This document shows, piece after piece, positions 6,580-13,013 of a stretch of DNA of 25,242 bases (its first letter is position 1; each line of letters starts with the position of its first letter). The position numbers were made by a program, and so were the translations under genes. The notes beneath the pieces are model-generated. The model was not told where the DNA came from. It saw only the letters and a program-made list of their open reading frames with translations, and did not search any database. This DNA comes from a virus. The stretch lies in the IMG/VR virus record IMGVR_UViG_3300031658_000106, positions 1 to 25,242 of that record. One strand, 5' to 3'.

Positions 6580-6614
6580 TTAGTTAGAACATTTTGTTCT
6601 ATGCATATAACTAA
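6580..6614. promoter_or_regulatory. Nested palindrome upstream of the unit 2 promoter
   Basis: The inner arms TAGAACA/TGTTCTA (6585-6601) flank a 3-base centre. The outer arms TTAGTTA/TAACTAA (6580-6586 and 6608-6614) include the stop of the preceding gene. It has the same position and related sequence as the palindrome at 5847-5867. It could be an operator or a transcript 3'-end hairpin. Confidence 0.5.
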
Positions 6615-6802
6615 ACTTTACCAAAACTGTAATAGTTCTTGTACTTCTCAACATTTGATGGAGCGTACAAACCAACCAATCCACGCACTTCATTATAAAC
6701 ACGAACCCGTTTGGCAGTGACTCCAACAACCTCACCCCAAGCCCAAACATCAGTCCCAGCACACTTAACTCCAACTCTCTCGCCAACTTTATAATCTTCC
6801 AT
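6611..6802 (-). CDS. Small beta-rich hypothetical protein, 63 aa
   Basis: The sequence MEDYKVGERVGVKCAGTDVW followed by AWGEVVGVTAKRVRVYNEV suggests a small SH3/KOW-like beta barrel: alternating hydrophobic strands and a glycine-rich turn, ending YKNYYSFGKV. This is a fold impression rather than a family match. It is the only gene of its unit. It has its own consensus promoter (6835-6863) and the leader it shares with the 179-aa gene (AGAGAGAGAAGCT before ATG). A small binding protein aimed at a host target is plausible from context but unproven. Confidence 0.65.
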   Translation of the reverse strand: MEDYKVGERVGVKCAGTDVWAWGEVVGVTAKRVRVYNEVRGLVGLYAPSNVEKYKNYYSFGKV

Positions 6803-6814
6803 AGCTTCTCTCTC

Positions 6815-6840
6815 TTTCTTTATCTTATGTAACCATTATA
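6815..6840. repeat. 26-bp direct repeat, copy 2 (leader plus -10)
   Basis: Identical to 5800-5825, about 1 kb away. It places the same -10 and early leader sequence in front of the 63-aa gene. Confidence 0.9.
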
Positions 6841-6863
6841 CATGTTATTACAACAAAAGTCAA
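6835..6863 (-). promoter_or_regulatory. Consensus sigma-70 promoter (unit 3)
   Basis: TTGACT (6863-6858), a 17-bp spacer and TATAAT (6840-6835). It lies directly after the terminator at 6873-6913, so the 63-aa gene is insulated from the operon upstream. Confidence 0.85.
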
Positions 6864-6872
6864 GTGTTTTAT

Positions 6873-6913
6873 AAAAAAAAGACAAAAAAAAGTCCTTGTG
6901 AAAACAAAGACTT
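6873..6913 (-). terminator. Rho-independent terminator
   Basis: Minus-strand stem AAGTCTTTGT/ACAAGGACTT (10 pairs with one G-U) around a TTTC loop, followed by a run of T residues interrupted by GTC. It lies 30 bases after the stop of the 33-aa ORF and ends the DUF1127 micro-operon. Confidence 0.85.
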
Positions 6914-6942
6914 AGGATTTATTTTAAATATTTACAGAAAAT

Positions 6943-7044
6943 TTACAAACCTTCAAGTGTTAAAAATCCTGCAAACGAGCGACATTTTGCTTGTTGCGAT
7001 TTTCTCCACCGATTTAATCCTTCCATTAGAAATGCATCTTTCAT
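6943..7044 (-). CDS. 33-aa micropeptide coupled to the DUF1127 gene
   Basis: The ORF starts at an ATG sharing one base with the DUF1127 stop (TAATG), with GGAG 10 bases upstream. It encodes MKDAFLMEGLNRWRKSQQAK and then a 13-residue end, CRSFAGFLTLEGL. It is a short basic amphipathic helix-like peptide. It is the last gene before the terminator, and its frame fits the operon's overlap pattern, so I judge it probably translated. No family is recognisable. Confidence 0.5.
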   Translation of the reverse strand: MKDAFLMEGLNRWRKSQQAKCRSFAGFLTLEGL

Positions 7045-7256
7045 TATAAGTCTACTCCTCTACTTGGGATACTTTTTCCTCTCGCAATATTTTCAATATC
7101 ACCACGGGTGACACCAATGTCTTGCAAGTCTCTATCTGTTAATTTGCTTAATTCACCATACACTTTAGCGTTGTATGGATTTTTTGATGTGACGGCTTTG
7201 AACAAATCATATAAGGTTGTACAAATCGCACAATAAGTTGAGGTCAAACTATTCAT
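7044..7256 (-). CDS. DUF1127 (YjiS-like) small protein
   Basis: A 70-aa protein whose residues about 34-60 match the DUF1127 signature: GELSKLTDRDLQDIGVTRGD, followed by IENIARGKS. DUF1127 proteins are small Arg-rich proteins common in proteobacteria, especially alphaproteobacteria. Some have been linked to RNA turnover and phosphate or stress adaptation, but their mechanism is not settled. The N-terminal half here (about 1-33) has two cysteines and resembles no family. It overlaps the upstream 66-aa gene by ATGA. Capture from a host genome is the simplest origin, and the function in the phage could be to mimic or divert a host regulator. Confidence 0.85.
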   Translation of the reverse strand: MNSLTSTYCAICTTLYDLFKAVTSKNPYNAKVYGELSKLTDRDLQDIGVTRGDIENIARGKSIPSRGVDL

Positions 7257-7453
7257 AGCTCTTTCTCCGTCATTAGTTTCTTCGCTTCTTCGTGATAGCC
7301 CATATTGACTAATTCACTTGCAGCTCTGGCTCTTCCAGATGATTCTGTTATTGAGATACTTAATTCAAGCATCTTTGTCATTGCTTTTTTCAATGACTTA
7401 CAAACCCCACACGCAAGTTGTGTGTTATGGCTCATAATTAGGCCTAGCGACAT
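7253..7453 (-). CDS. Small helical protein, 66 aa
   Basis: Start ATG at 7453 shares one base with the upstream stop. AAGGAG lies 8 bases before it. The C-terminal half, SSGRARAASELVNMGYHEEA followed by KKLMTEKE, is a helical Arg/Ala pattern reminiscent of small alphaproteobacterial proteins often seen with DUF1127-type peptides. I cannot name a family. Two cysteines (CGVC) near residue 15-18 form a CxxC that could bind metal. It is coupled to the DUF1127 gene downstream. Confidence 0.6.
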   Translation of the reverse strand: MSLGLIMSHNTQLACGVCKSLKKAMTKMLELSISITESSGRARAASELVNMGYHEEAKKLMTEKEL

Positions 7454-7623
7454 TATTGAGTTCTCCTTTTAGTTAACATCGTATTATAAAAAGCAAGTAC
7501 ATCTTCGTCATGTAAATGCTGTACTTCTTTACCATATTCCATTCTAATGAATCTAACGACATCCATCTTATGTTTTGGTATCGGATTTGGCTTAAACAAA
7601 TCCAGTATGCTCCATCCTATCAT
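7453..7623 (-). CDS. Small hypothetical protein, 56 aa
   Basis: I choose ATG 7623 (protein MIGWSILDLFKPNPIPKHKM, then a basic/acidic helix ending LTKRRTQ) over a TTG further upstream, because AGAAGAG precedes it and the TTG has no ribosome site. A 6-bp hairpin (7648-7664) lies upstream and would be in the leader. It is the first full-size gene of the micro-operon ending with DUF1127. The function is unknown. Confidence 0.55.
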   Translation of the reverse strand: MIGWSILDLFKPNPIPKHKMDVVRFIRMEYGKEVQHLHDEDVLAFYNTMLTKRRTQ

Positions 7624-7647
7624 CACTCTTCTTTCTCTTAAATGATT

Positions 7648-7664
7648 GGGATGCAATACATCCC
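7648..7664 (-). promoter_or_regulatory. Leader hairpin before the 56-aa gene
   Basis: GGGATG and CATCCC pair perfectly around a 5-base loop. There is no T-run, so it is not a terminator. It sits between the 17-codon ORF and the next gene and may act on message stability or translation. Confidence 0.4.
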
Positions 7665-7718
7665 CTAATTAATATTATGCGATACGCACAGTATCACCTT
7701 GGCCTGATTATAGGTCAT
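7665..7718 (-). CDS. Putative 17-aa leader ORF
   Basis: ATG at 7718 is preceded by a strong AAGGAG seven bases upstream, and encodes MTYNQAKVILCVSHNIN before TAG. It is the first ORF after a TATAAATA box, and a hairpin follows directly. The good ribosome site argues for translation, but length alone makes it uncertain. It could be a leader peptide or a remnant gene. Confidence 0.35.
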   Translation of the reverse strand: MTYNQAKVILCVSHNIN

Positions 7719-7749
7719 TTTCGATTCTCCTTGGGGGGGTCTTCGCGTA

Positions 7750-7757
7750 TATTTATA
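7750..7757 (-). promoter_or_regulatory. T4-type late promoter TATAAATA
   Basis: An exact TATAAATA box in the 171-bp gap between 7638 and 7809, with the predicted start near 7744. Nothing else but the 17-codon ORF and a hairpin is visible in this gap. It would drive the DUF1127 micro-operon late in infection. Confidence 0.6.
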
Positions 7758-7808
7758 ACAACTGTAATGACTTATTCTACGAAAGATTAAGTTATTTACA
7801 CATACTTA

Positions 7809-8237
7809 CTATTGCTTTGATGTATACTCTTCTCTCAATATCTTAGAACTACCAACCCTAACATTGATGATACCATTATAGTATGTGTCACTAATAAGTA
7901 CCTCTCTGTCGAACTGTTCCTTTGCTTCTAGATAACTGAGCATTCCTCTACTCCTACAATAATGTAGGATTACTCTGGTGAATTTATCTTCACCGAGTTC
8001 CTTGACATCAGCGTTCAAGTAATCAGAAGAACCCCAATAGGTTTTCCAATCACTTTCTTTTGTTGAACGCCTCTTGTTCTTTTTTCCTTTTAATGGGGGT
8101 TTCGTAACCTTGAAACGTGCTAGTTTCTTACCAACATACATCTTACCATTAGTAAGATTAGTTATCAAGTATACGAACCCTTCACACTCTTCTGGCAGTT
8201 CTTCAACAGGCCTGCCATCAAAAGTCCAGTTTACCAT
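7809..8237 (-). CDS. GIY-YIG nuclease-like protein
   Basis: A 142-aa protein with the N-terminal GIY-YIG pattern: GFVYLI at about 20-25 and MYVGKK at 33-38. It then has a Lys-rich insertion, WKTYWGSSDYL near 64-74 (the conserved Arg/Tyr-Gly-Ser region), and a Glu in SYLEAKEQF near 100-108. T4 has GIY-YIG homing enzymes (Seg proteins), and this size is close to the bare catalytic domain. No DNA-binding tail is attached, so it may be a resident repair or host-DNA nuclease rather than a mobile homing enzyme. The start directly follows the upstream TAA (TAAATG). Activity cannot be judged from sequence alone. Confidence 0.75.
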   Translation of the reverse strand: MVNWTFDGRPVEELPEECEGFVYLITNLTNGKMYVGKKLARFKVTKPPLKGKKNKRRSTKESDWKTYWGSSDYLNADVKELGEDKFTRVILHYCRSRGMLSYLEAKEQFDREVLISDTYYNGIINVRVGSSKILREEYTSKQ

Positions 8238-8405
8238 TTAATAGTCTTCGTCTTCTGGTTCATCAAACAATTCATCCTGTTCTTCCTTGTTCAATTTATC
8301 AGAACAAAAGGGACAATAGGTTACACTATAATTCCATTCGTCCATGTTATGTGCTATACGAAAAACTGCATCACACCCATCACATAGAATTTCTTTTCTA
8401 CTCAT
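8238..8405 (-). CDS. Small zinc-ribbon protein, 55 aa
   Basis: Starts MSRKEILCDGCDAVFRIAHN. Cys8 and Cys11 pair with a second knuckle CPFC (31-34), which gives a standard two-knuckle zinc ribbon. The tail is very acidic (LFDEPEDEDY). Comparable tiny zinc ribbons occur beside nrd genes in T4-like marine phages, as I recall. Its role is unknown, perhaps in protein or nucleic-acid binding. It ends exactly where the GIY-YIG gene starts. Confidence 0.7.
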   Translation of the reverse strand: MSRKEILCDGCDAVFRIAHNMDEWNYSVTYCPFCSDKLNKEEQDELFDEPEDEDY

Positions 8406-8429
8406 AGTTATACCTGTCCCTTGTTATCA

Positions 8430-9635
8430 TTATGCAGCGTAGACATCATCCCACTTGCCTGTTAATCCAGCAACCTCATATTCAGTCACTTTATTCTCAA
8501 AGAAGTTGGTATGGTCTGCGCCATTCAGCACCCACTCCAACCACGGCAGAGGATTTTCTTTTACTTTGTAGTTTCCTTTGAGTCCAAGTTGAAGAAGCCT
8601 TCTGTCAGTAATGTATCTAACATACTGTTTGACTTCCTTTTCACCTAGTCCCTCAATGTCACCAAGCTTGTACGCCAAGTCAATAAACCTGTCTTCCAAC
8701 TTAACAGCGTTCCTTGCCATCTCATATATATGTCCCTTGAATTCATCGTCTACGATACGGGGGTGTTCTGCACAATATGCCTTGAATAGTTTTGCATTAC
8801 CTTCAACATGGATAGATTCATCACGAATACTCCACTCAACAACCTTACCCATACCTTTCATCTTACCATAACGCTGAAAGTTTAACAGCATTACGAATGA
8901 TGCGAACAAGGCGACACCTTCATTCATTACTGACTTTGCAAGACACAATCCAAGTCCACGAACTGTATTCGGGTCACTGTCCATCATAAATTCAATCTTG
9001 TCAGCCATCTCTGTGTATTCCAAGAAAGCATGATACTCTGCGTCTGACAATCCAAGTGTTTCATTAAGTAGTGCATATGCACGTTGATGAATACCTTCCC
9101 TAGTTGCAAAAGAACCAAGCATGTTCCGTACTTCGTTGTTCTTAAACTTAGGAATAAATTGGTCGTAGTAGTTCTGTCCTACTGCAACATCTGACTGTGT
9201 GAATAGTCTAAGGATGTTTGTGACGTATTCCTTCTCGACTGCATTAACCTTACCAGATTTCCAATCAGCAACATCTTCAGACAAGTCAAGTTCATCTTCA
9301 ATCCAATGGACTTTCTCATGTCTTGTTGTGATTTCAACTGCCCAAGGGTAGTGAAATGGTTTGTAAGCTTCTGAGAACTCCAACAACCCTCCACCTTGCT
9401 TTTTCACAAAAGTATCTGCAACTGCAATAAACTGGTCGTATGAACCAACCAACTTATCATCAATAAAGATTTGTGGTACTGATCGAGCAGTGGGGTTTAT
9501 TTTTTGATAAAATGCAAGACGTTCTTCTTCGTTGTCCATCTTAATCTCTGTGTACTCATACCCATGCGAGTCGAACCAATGTTTCGCCTTCTCACAGAAT
9601 GGACAATGTGACTTACTGTATATTTCTACTTTCAT
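8430..9635 (-). CDS. nrdB: Ribonucleotide reductase beta fused to N-terminal glutaredoxin
   Basis: A 401-aa fusion protein. Residues 1-80 are a glutaredoxin: active site CPFC at 11-14, and RSVPQIF near 51-57 as the cis-proline loop. Residues 85-401 are a class I R2 subunit with all diiron ligands visible: Asp117 (WIEDELDLS), Glu180 and His183 (REGIHQRAY), Glu239 (NEGVALF), and Glu273 and His276 (IRDESIH). The radical tyrosine is Tyr187. R2 supplies the radical to NrdA for making deoxyribonucleotides, and the fused glutaredoxin would re-reduce NrdA's cysteines without a separate partner. I place the start at MKVEIYSK (9635), where AAAGGAAAAAAGAA precedes ATG. The open frame further upstream overlaps nrdA and is not needed. 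Confidence 0.95.
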   Translation of the reverse strand: MKVEIYSKSHCPFCEKAKHWFDSHGYEYTEIKMDNEEERLAFYQKINPTARSVPQIFIDDKLVGSYDQFIAVADTFVKKQGGGLLEFSEAYKPFHYPWAVEITTRHEKVHWIEDELDLSEDVADWKSGKVNAVEKEYVTNILRLFTQSDVAVGQNYYDQFIPKFKNNEVRNMLGSFATREGIHQRAYALLNETLGLSDAEYHAFLEYTEMADKIEFMMDSDPNTVRGLGLCLAKSVMNEGVALFASFVMLLNFQRYGKMKGMGKVVEWSIRDESIHVEGNAKLFKAYCAEHPRIVDDEFKGHIYEMARNAVKLEDRFIDLAYKLGDIEGLGEKEVKQYVRYITDRRLLQLGLKGNYKVKENPLPWLEWVLNGADHTNFFENKVTEYEVAGLTGKWDDVYAA

Positions 9636-9654
9636 TTCTTTTTTCCTTTTTTGA

Positions 9655-11478
9655 TCAGCCCTGGCAGGCTGTACACTCGTCTTGTGATTCCATTGTTTGT
9701 GTTTCAAAATCTTGTAATGCATCACGCGAAACTTTCATTGATACATTTTCTGCCTTTTGTGAACTTTCTGTTCTTAGGTAGTACAGACCCTTAGTTCCTA
9801 ACTTCCATGCAGCAAAGTGACTTCTATGTAAGTCTTTCTTGTCTGCGCCTGATGGGAAGAATAGGTTTAATGATTGTCCTTGACAAAGATACTCTTGTCT
9901 ATCTGCGGCCTGTTCCACTAACACCATCTGATCAATCTCAATTGCTGTTTTGAAAACATCTTTAACCTTTTGTGACAAAAACTCAAGATGTTGGACTGAA
10001 CCACCATGAGTAATAATATCTGACCAAACTTCGTCTTGGTTCCTACCAATCCTTCTTAGTTCTTGTTCTAAGTACTTGTTCTGCACTAAGTGAGAACCAG
10101 CGCGTGTACGATGCGTATATGCATTCGCCTTTGATGGTTCAATAGATGGAGAAGTTCCTACAATGATACTAGAGTTTGCATTAGGAGCAATCGCAAGTAG
10201 ATGTGCATTACGTCTACCAGTACCTCTCATATCAGGAGCCTCACCCTTCTCTGAACCTATGTTAACAGTTTCCTTGACTGCGCTGTCTTTGATATACTGG
10301 AACACCTCACGATTCAGTTCTCTTGCTTCTAGTGAATCAAAAGGAACTCTCTTCTTATGTAAGAGTGAATGCCAACCCATTGCACCTAGTCCAAGACTAC
10401 GTTCTTGAGTTGCAGAATATCTTGCACGACTAATCTCATCACCAGCATTGTCAATAAAGAATTGCAATACATTGTCTAAGAATCGAATGAGGTCTGCAAC
10501 AAGATTTGAATCTTTCCACTCATCATATTTCTCTAAGTTAAGAGAAGATAAACAACACACGGCAGTCCTGTCTTCTGATGTAGGAAGATGTATTTCATTG
10601 CACAAGTTAGAACCATGAATCTTCAATCCCTTGGCTCTCATCGTATGCGGTAACGCACGATTAGCTGTATCAATGAAGTTAAGGTATGGTTCACCTGTAC
10701 GATAACGCACTTCCAAAATCTGTTGCCACAAACTTCTGGCAGGCATACTTTCACGAACAGTATCTTCATGTGGGTCTTTAAAGTCCCATATCTCATTTCG
10801 TTCTACTGCTCGCATGAAGTTATCTGTGATATTGATTGCATGGTGCAAATTTAAGTTCTTACGATTGACATCACCTGTAGGTACTCGCATGTTAAGGAAC
10901 TCTATCAGGTCGGGGTGTGAGACATCCATATACGCCGCGTAAGAACCTTTACGAGTTCTACCCTGTCGATATGCCGTCATATCTGCGTCTACAGTATGTA
11001 AAAACGGCATTGGGCCGGGGGCCTTGTCAGAGATGGCACGAATGTCACTCCAATGTCCACCAACACCACCACCCTTAACAGACAACCATCGTAACTCTGC
11101 TGAGTGGTCGATTAGTCCTTCAAGTGAATCAGGTACATAAGTTAAGAAACATGAGATTGGTAACGCCTTTGCTTTAGTGCCAGGCATAGGAGCGTTTGAT
11201 AATACTGGGGATGCAAACATGAAGTGACCTTTAGACACTGCATCATAGATACGTTGTGCAAGGTCTAAGTCGCCATTACAATATGCAACTGACGCCCGTG
11301 CATATGCTTGTTGGGGTGATGCTTCTTGTTCTGTACAATAATAATCTTTTAGAAGTTTATACGCTTGTTCACTTAAATCCTTATCTCTTGTTTTATCTAT
11401 TCTTATACCAAGGTGGTCATGACCATTGTCTACCTCAGTCTTTGGGAAGGGTAGTATAACTTCTGCAAGACTTTTCAT
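9655..11478 (-). CDS. nrdA: Ribonucleotide reductase alpha, no ATP cone
   Basis: A 607-aa class I catalytic subunit that reduces ribonucleotides. Redox cysteines are Cys110 (LPISCFLTY) and Cys308/309 (VCCLSSLN). The radical site is N291-L-C293-N-E295 (SNLCNEI). Tyr-Tyr of the radical path appears in GLYYLRT, and the C-terminal shuttle pair is CTAC (602-605). E. coli NrdA has about 760 residues. Here the N-terminal ATP-cone is missing and the protein begins close to the catalytic barrel. Loss of that domain normally removes inhibition by dATP, which suits a virus that floods the cell with dNTPs. GGAG lies about 10 bases upstream of ATG, and nrdB follows after 19 bp. Confidence 0.96.
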   Translation of the reverse strand: MKSLAEVILPFPKTEVDNGHDHLGIRIDKTRDKDLSEQAYKLLKDYYCTEQEASPQQAYARASVAYCNGDLDLAQRIYDAVSKGHFMFASPVLSNAPMPGTKAKALPISCFLTYVPDSLEGLIDHSAELRWLSVKGGGVGGHWSDIRAISDKAPGPMPFLHTVDADMTAYRQGRTRKGSYAAYMDVSHPDLIEFLNMRVPTGDVNRKNLNLHHAINITDNFMRAVERNEIWDFKDPHEDTVRESMPARSLWQQILEVRYRTGEPYLNFIDTANRALPHTMRAKGLKIHGSNLCNEIHLPTSEDRTAVCCLSSLNLEKYDEWKDSNLVADLIRFLDNVLQFFIDNAGDEISRARYSATQERSLGLGAMGWHSLLHKKRVPFDSLEARELNREVFQYIKDSAVKETVNIGSEKGEAPDMRGTGRRNAHLLAIAPNANSSIIVGTSPSIEPSKANAYTHRTRAGSHLVQNKYLEQELRRIGRNQDEVWSDIITHGGSVQHLEFLSQKVKDVFKTAIEIDQMVLVEQAADRQEYLCQGQSLNLFFPSGADKKDLHRSHFAAWKLGTKGLYYLRTESSQKAENVSMKVSRDALQDFETQTMESQDECTACQG

Positions 11479-11499
11479 TTTTTGTAATTCTCCATTTAT

Positions 11500-12516
11500 C
11501 TAATTTGTGCGTTTCCATGAACTGAAAACAGTTTGTGCTTTTAACCCCTGATGGGAGTTACTATGTATAATACCTAAAATCTCGCCTGACGTTTTGCCAG
11601 AGAGAATCATATCGTTTATGTCCTTTTCTTTTATCGTACTTGGCCACAAACATACCTTATATCCCTCTTCTATAAACTTTTCAATTTGTTTACAAATTTC
11701 TGGATTTCTAGGTTCGTTGTCTGGTACAAGTACTGCTTTATTTTTGAACTGAGGTACACGCAAGTCACTCTGCGCGACTGCAACAGAGTTTTCTAGGAAC
11801 ATAGAATCAAATGGCCCTTCAGTAACATAGATGGTACTGTTAGGGTCAACCTTATTCATCCCAAAGATTTTGGGATATTCTGTGTCCAGAATGATTGTAA
11901 TGTACTTCTGCTTTTCGTCACCAAATGATCTACCTTGAAAGGCAAATATTTGTCCGTTCTCCTTACGAAAGGGGATAATCATTCTAGGATGATCTCCGTC
12001 CAATACAGGGAACTTATTGTGGACTTGGGTGTTGACGAACTCATAAAACTTAGGACTGAAATATATATCATTCCAAGCATCTCTAGGCAGTGATCTTTCC
12101 TCTAAAAACGCAATAGCTGGATGATTATTTTTCAATTCTGCAAAAGTTTTTAAATCACCTAATCTAGATTTAAATTTAGGTGCTGTAAAATCAAATACAG
12201 GTTTGGGTGTCTTGTATGCACCCTTATATGGAGTACCATTAGTACCCTCTTTGTAGCGTTCCATCACATACTCTTTGTATAGATTTGAATCTACATACTC
12301 AATGAGTTTAGCAACAGTTGTGCCCATAGAACAGTTATGACATTTAAAGAACAAATCCTGCTTCTGAGCGTAAACAAAACCACGAGCTTTGTTCTTCTTT
12401 TTACTAGAATCCCCACAGTACGGGCAAGAGAAGTTCCACAAGTTATTATTTTTCTTGGAGAAGTTTCTGAGGCGTGAACCGATAAGGGAGACATATTTGG
12501 TATCAATGTAATTCAT
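11500..12516 (-). CDS. DNA primase, T4 gp61-like (TOPRIM)
   Basis: A 338-aa primase that makes RNA primers for lagging-strand synthesis with the gp41-type helicase. The N-terminal zinc finger is CPYC (31-34) with CHNC (59-62), followed by a linker. The TOPRIM core has YVTEGPFDSMFL (about 227-238) and VLVPDNEPRN further on. The start is MNYIDTKYVS at 12516, which matches the usual N-terminus of marine T4-like primases. A longer frame to 12633 runs into the neighbouring gene. The promoter 12523-12551 lies so close that the predicted start site coincides with the ATG. It is followed by nrdA after 21 bp, a common replication/nucleotide pairing. Confidence 0.93.
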   Translation of the reverse strand: MNYIDTKYVSLIGSRLRNFSKKNNNLWNFSCPYCGDSSKKKNKARGFVYAQKQDLFFKCHNCSMGTTVAKLIEYVDSNLYKEYVMERYKEGTNGTPYKGAYKTPKPVFDFTAPKFKSRLGDLKTFAELKNNHPAIAFLEERSLPRDAWNDIYFSPKFYEFVNTQVHNKFPVLDGDHPRMIIPFRKENGQIFAFQGRSFGDEKQKYITIILDTEYPKIFGMNKVDPNSTIYVTEGPFDSMFLENSVAVAQSDLRVPQFKNKAVLVPDNEPRNPEICKQIEKFIEEGYKVCLWPSTIKEKDINDMILSGKTSGEILGIIHSNSHQGLKAQTVFSSWKRTN

Positions 12517-12522
12517 ATGACT

Positions 12523-12551
12523 ATGATACACTAAAGACACCACCTTGTCAA
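12523..12551 (-). promoter_or_regulatory. Sigma-70-like promoter for primase, possibly leaderless
   Basis: TTGACA (12551-12546), a 17-bp spacer and TATCAT (12528-12523). Counting seven bases from the -10 places the start at 12516, the A of the primase ATG. No Shine-Dalgarno sequence lies between -10 and ATG. Confidence 0.65.
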
Positions 12552-12557
12552 GAGATT

Positions 12558-13013
12558 TTACATCATTGCAGGAAGAATTTCTGTAAGTGCAAAACCACAC
12601 ACAATGGAACCGCCGATAATGACATAACGCCACTTCTCAAGCACCCCAACTCTGGTGGATAGTTCATCACGCAAGGTCTTGAAGTAAGCGTCTGCGGTTT
12701 GATTGTGTTGATTCATTGCGTCTACTAAACGCCTTTCCATATCCAGAATACACTGTTGATTGTCTTTTGCATTAGTGGATATACGGGAGTGTAACTCTTG
12801 TACTGTGTGTTTAAAGTCGTTTTCTTGTTGTTCTAATTGGTCTTCCTGACGCATTAATTTTTCCTCATGGACTGCCATGATCGTATGCAAAGCTTGTGAT
12901 ACATCAGCTATCTTCTCTATAGCAGAATCTAACCTGAGATGTATATGTTTCATCTCAGTGACTTCTCTTTTCAGAAGTGCTACTTCTGTATCTAGACTTT
13001 TAACTGTTGCCAT
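12558..13013 (-). CDS. Coiled-coil protein with C-terminal membrane anchor (XhlA-like layout)
   Basis: A 151-aa protein. Residues about 1-120 are a long helical coiled coil (LDTEVALLKREVTEMKHIHL, then many heptad-like Leu/Ile and Gln/Glu residues). After RVGVLEKWRY comes one transmembrane helix (VIIGGSIVCGFALTEILPAM) at the very end. The order coiled coil, WRY/WRW, then membrane helix resembles haemolysin XhlA-type phage proteins, which help holins, and small T4-like marine phage proteins. Its position at the end of the lysis-like cassette agrees. A direct holin role is not shown, because a single tail anchor is also compatible with assembly at the membrane. Confidence 0.7.
   Translation of the reverse strand: MATVKSLDTEVALLKREVTEMKHIHLRLDSAIEKIADVSQALHTIMAVHEEKLMRQEDQLEQQENDFKHTVQELHSRISTNAKDNQQCILDMERRLVDAMNQHNQTADAYFKTLRDELSTRVGVLEKWRYVIIGGSIVCGFALTEILPAMM

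Noticed and set aside
7044-7453. Toxin-antitoxin pair from two small overlapping genes
   Set aside because: The second gene is DUF1127, which is not a known toxin or antitoxin, and the first has no antitoxin-type DNA-binding motif.
7809-8237. Mobile homing endonuclease inserted in the nrd region
   Set aside because: It lacks a DNA-binding tail, is flush with its neighbours, and interrupts no gene or intron, so mobility is not supported although the nuclease fold is.
9636-9725. Extra 30 codons before the NrdB glutaredoxin
   Set aside because: They overlap the nrdA 3' end, encode no recognisable sequence, and the ATG at 9635 has its own ribosome site and the normal glutaredoxin start.
11500-12633. 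Longer primase reading frame with 39 extra codons
   Set aside because: The extension runs across the promoter and 76 bases into the adjacent gene, and the standard T4-like primase N-terminus begins at MNYIDTKY (12516).
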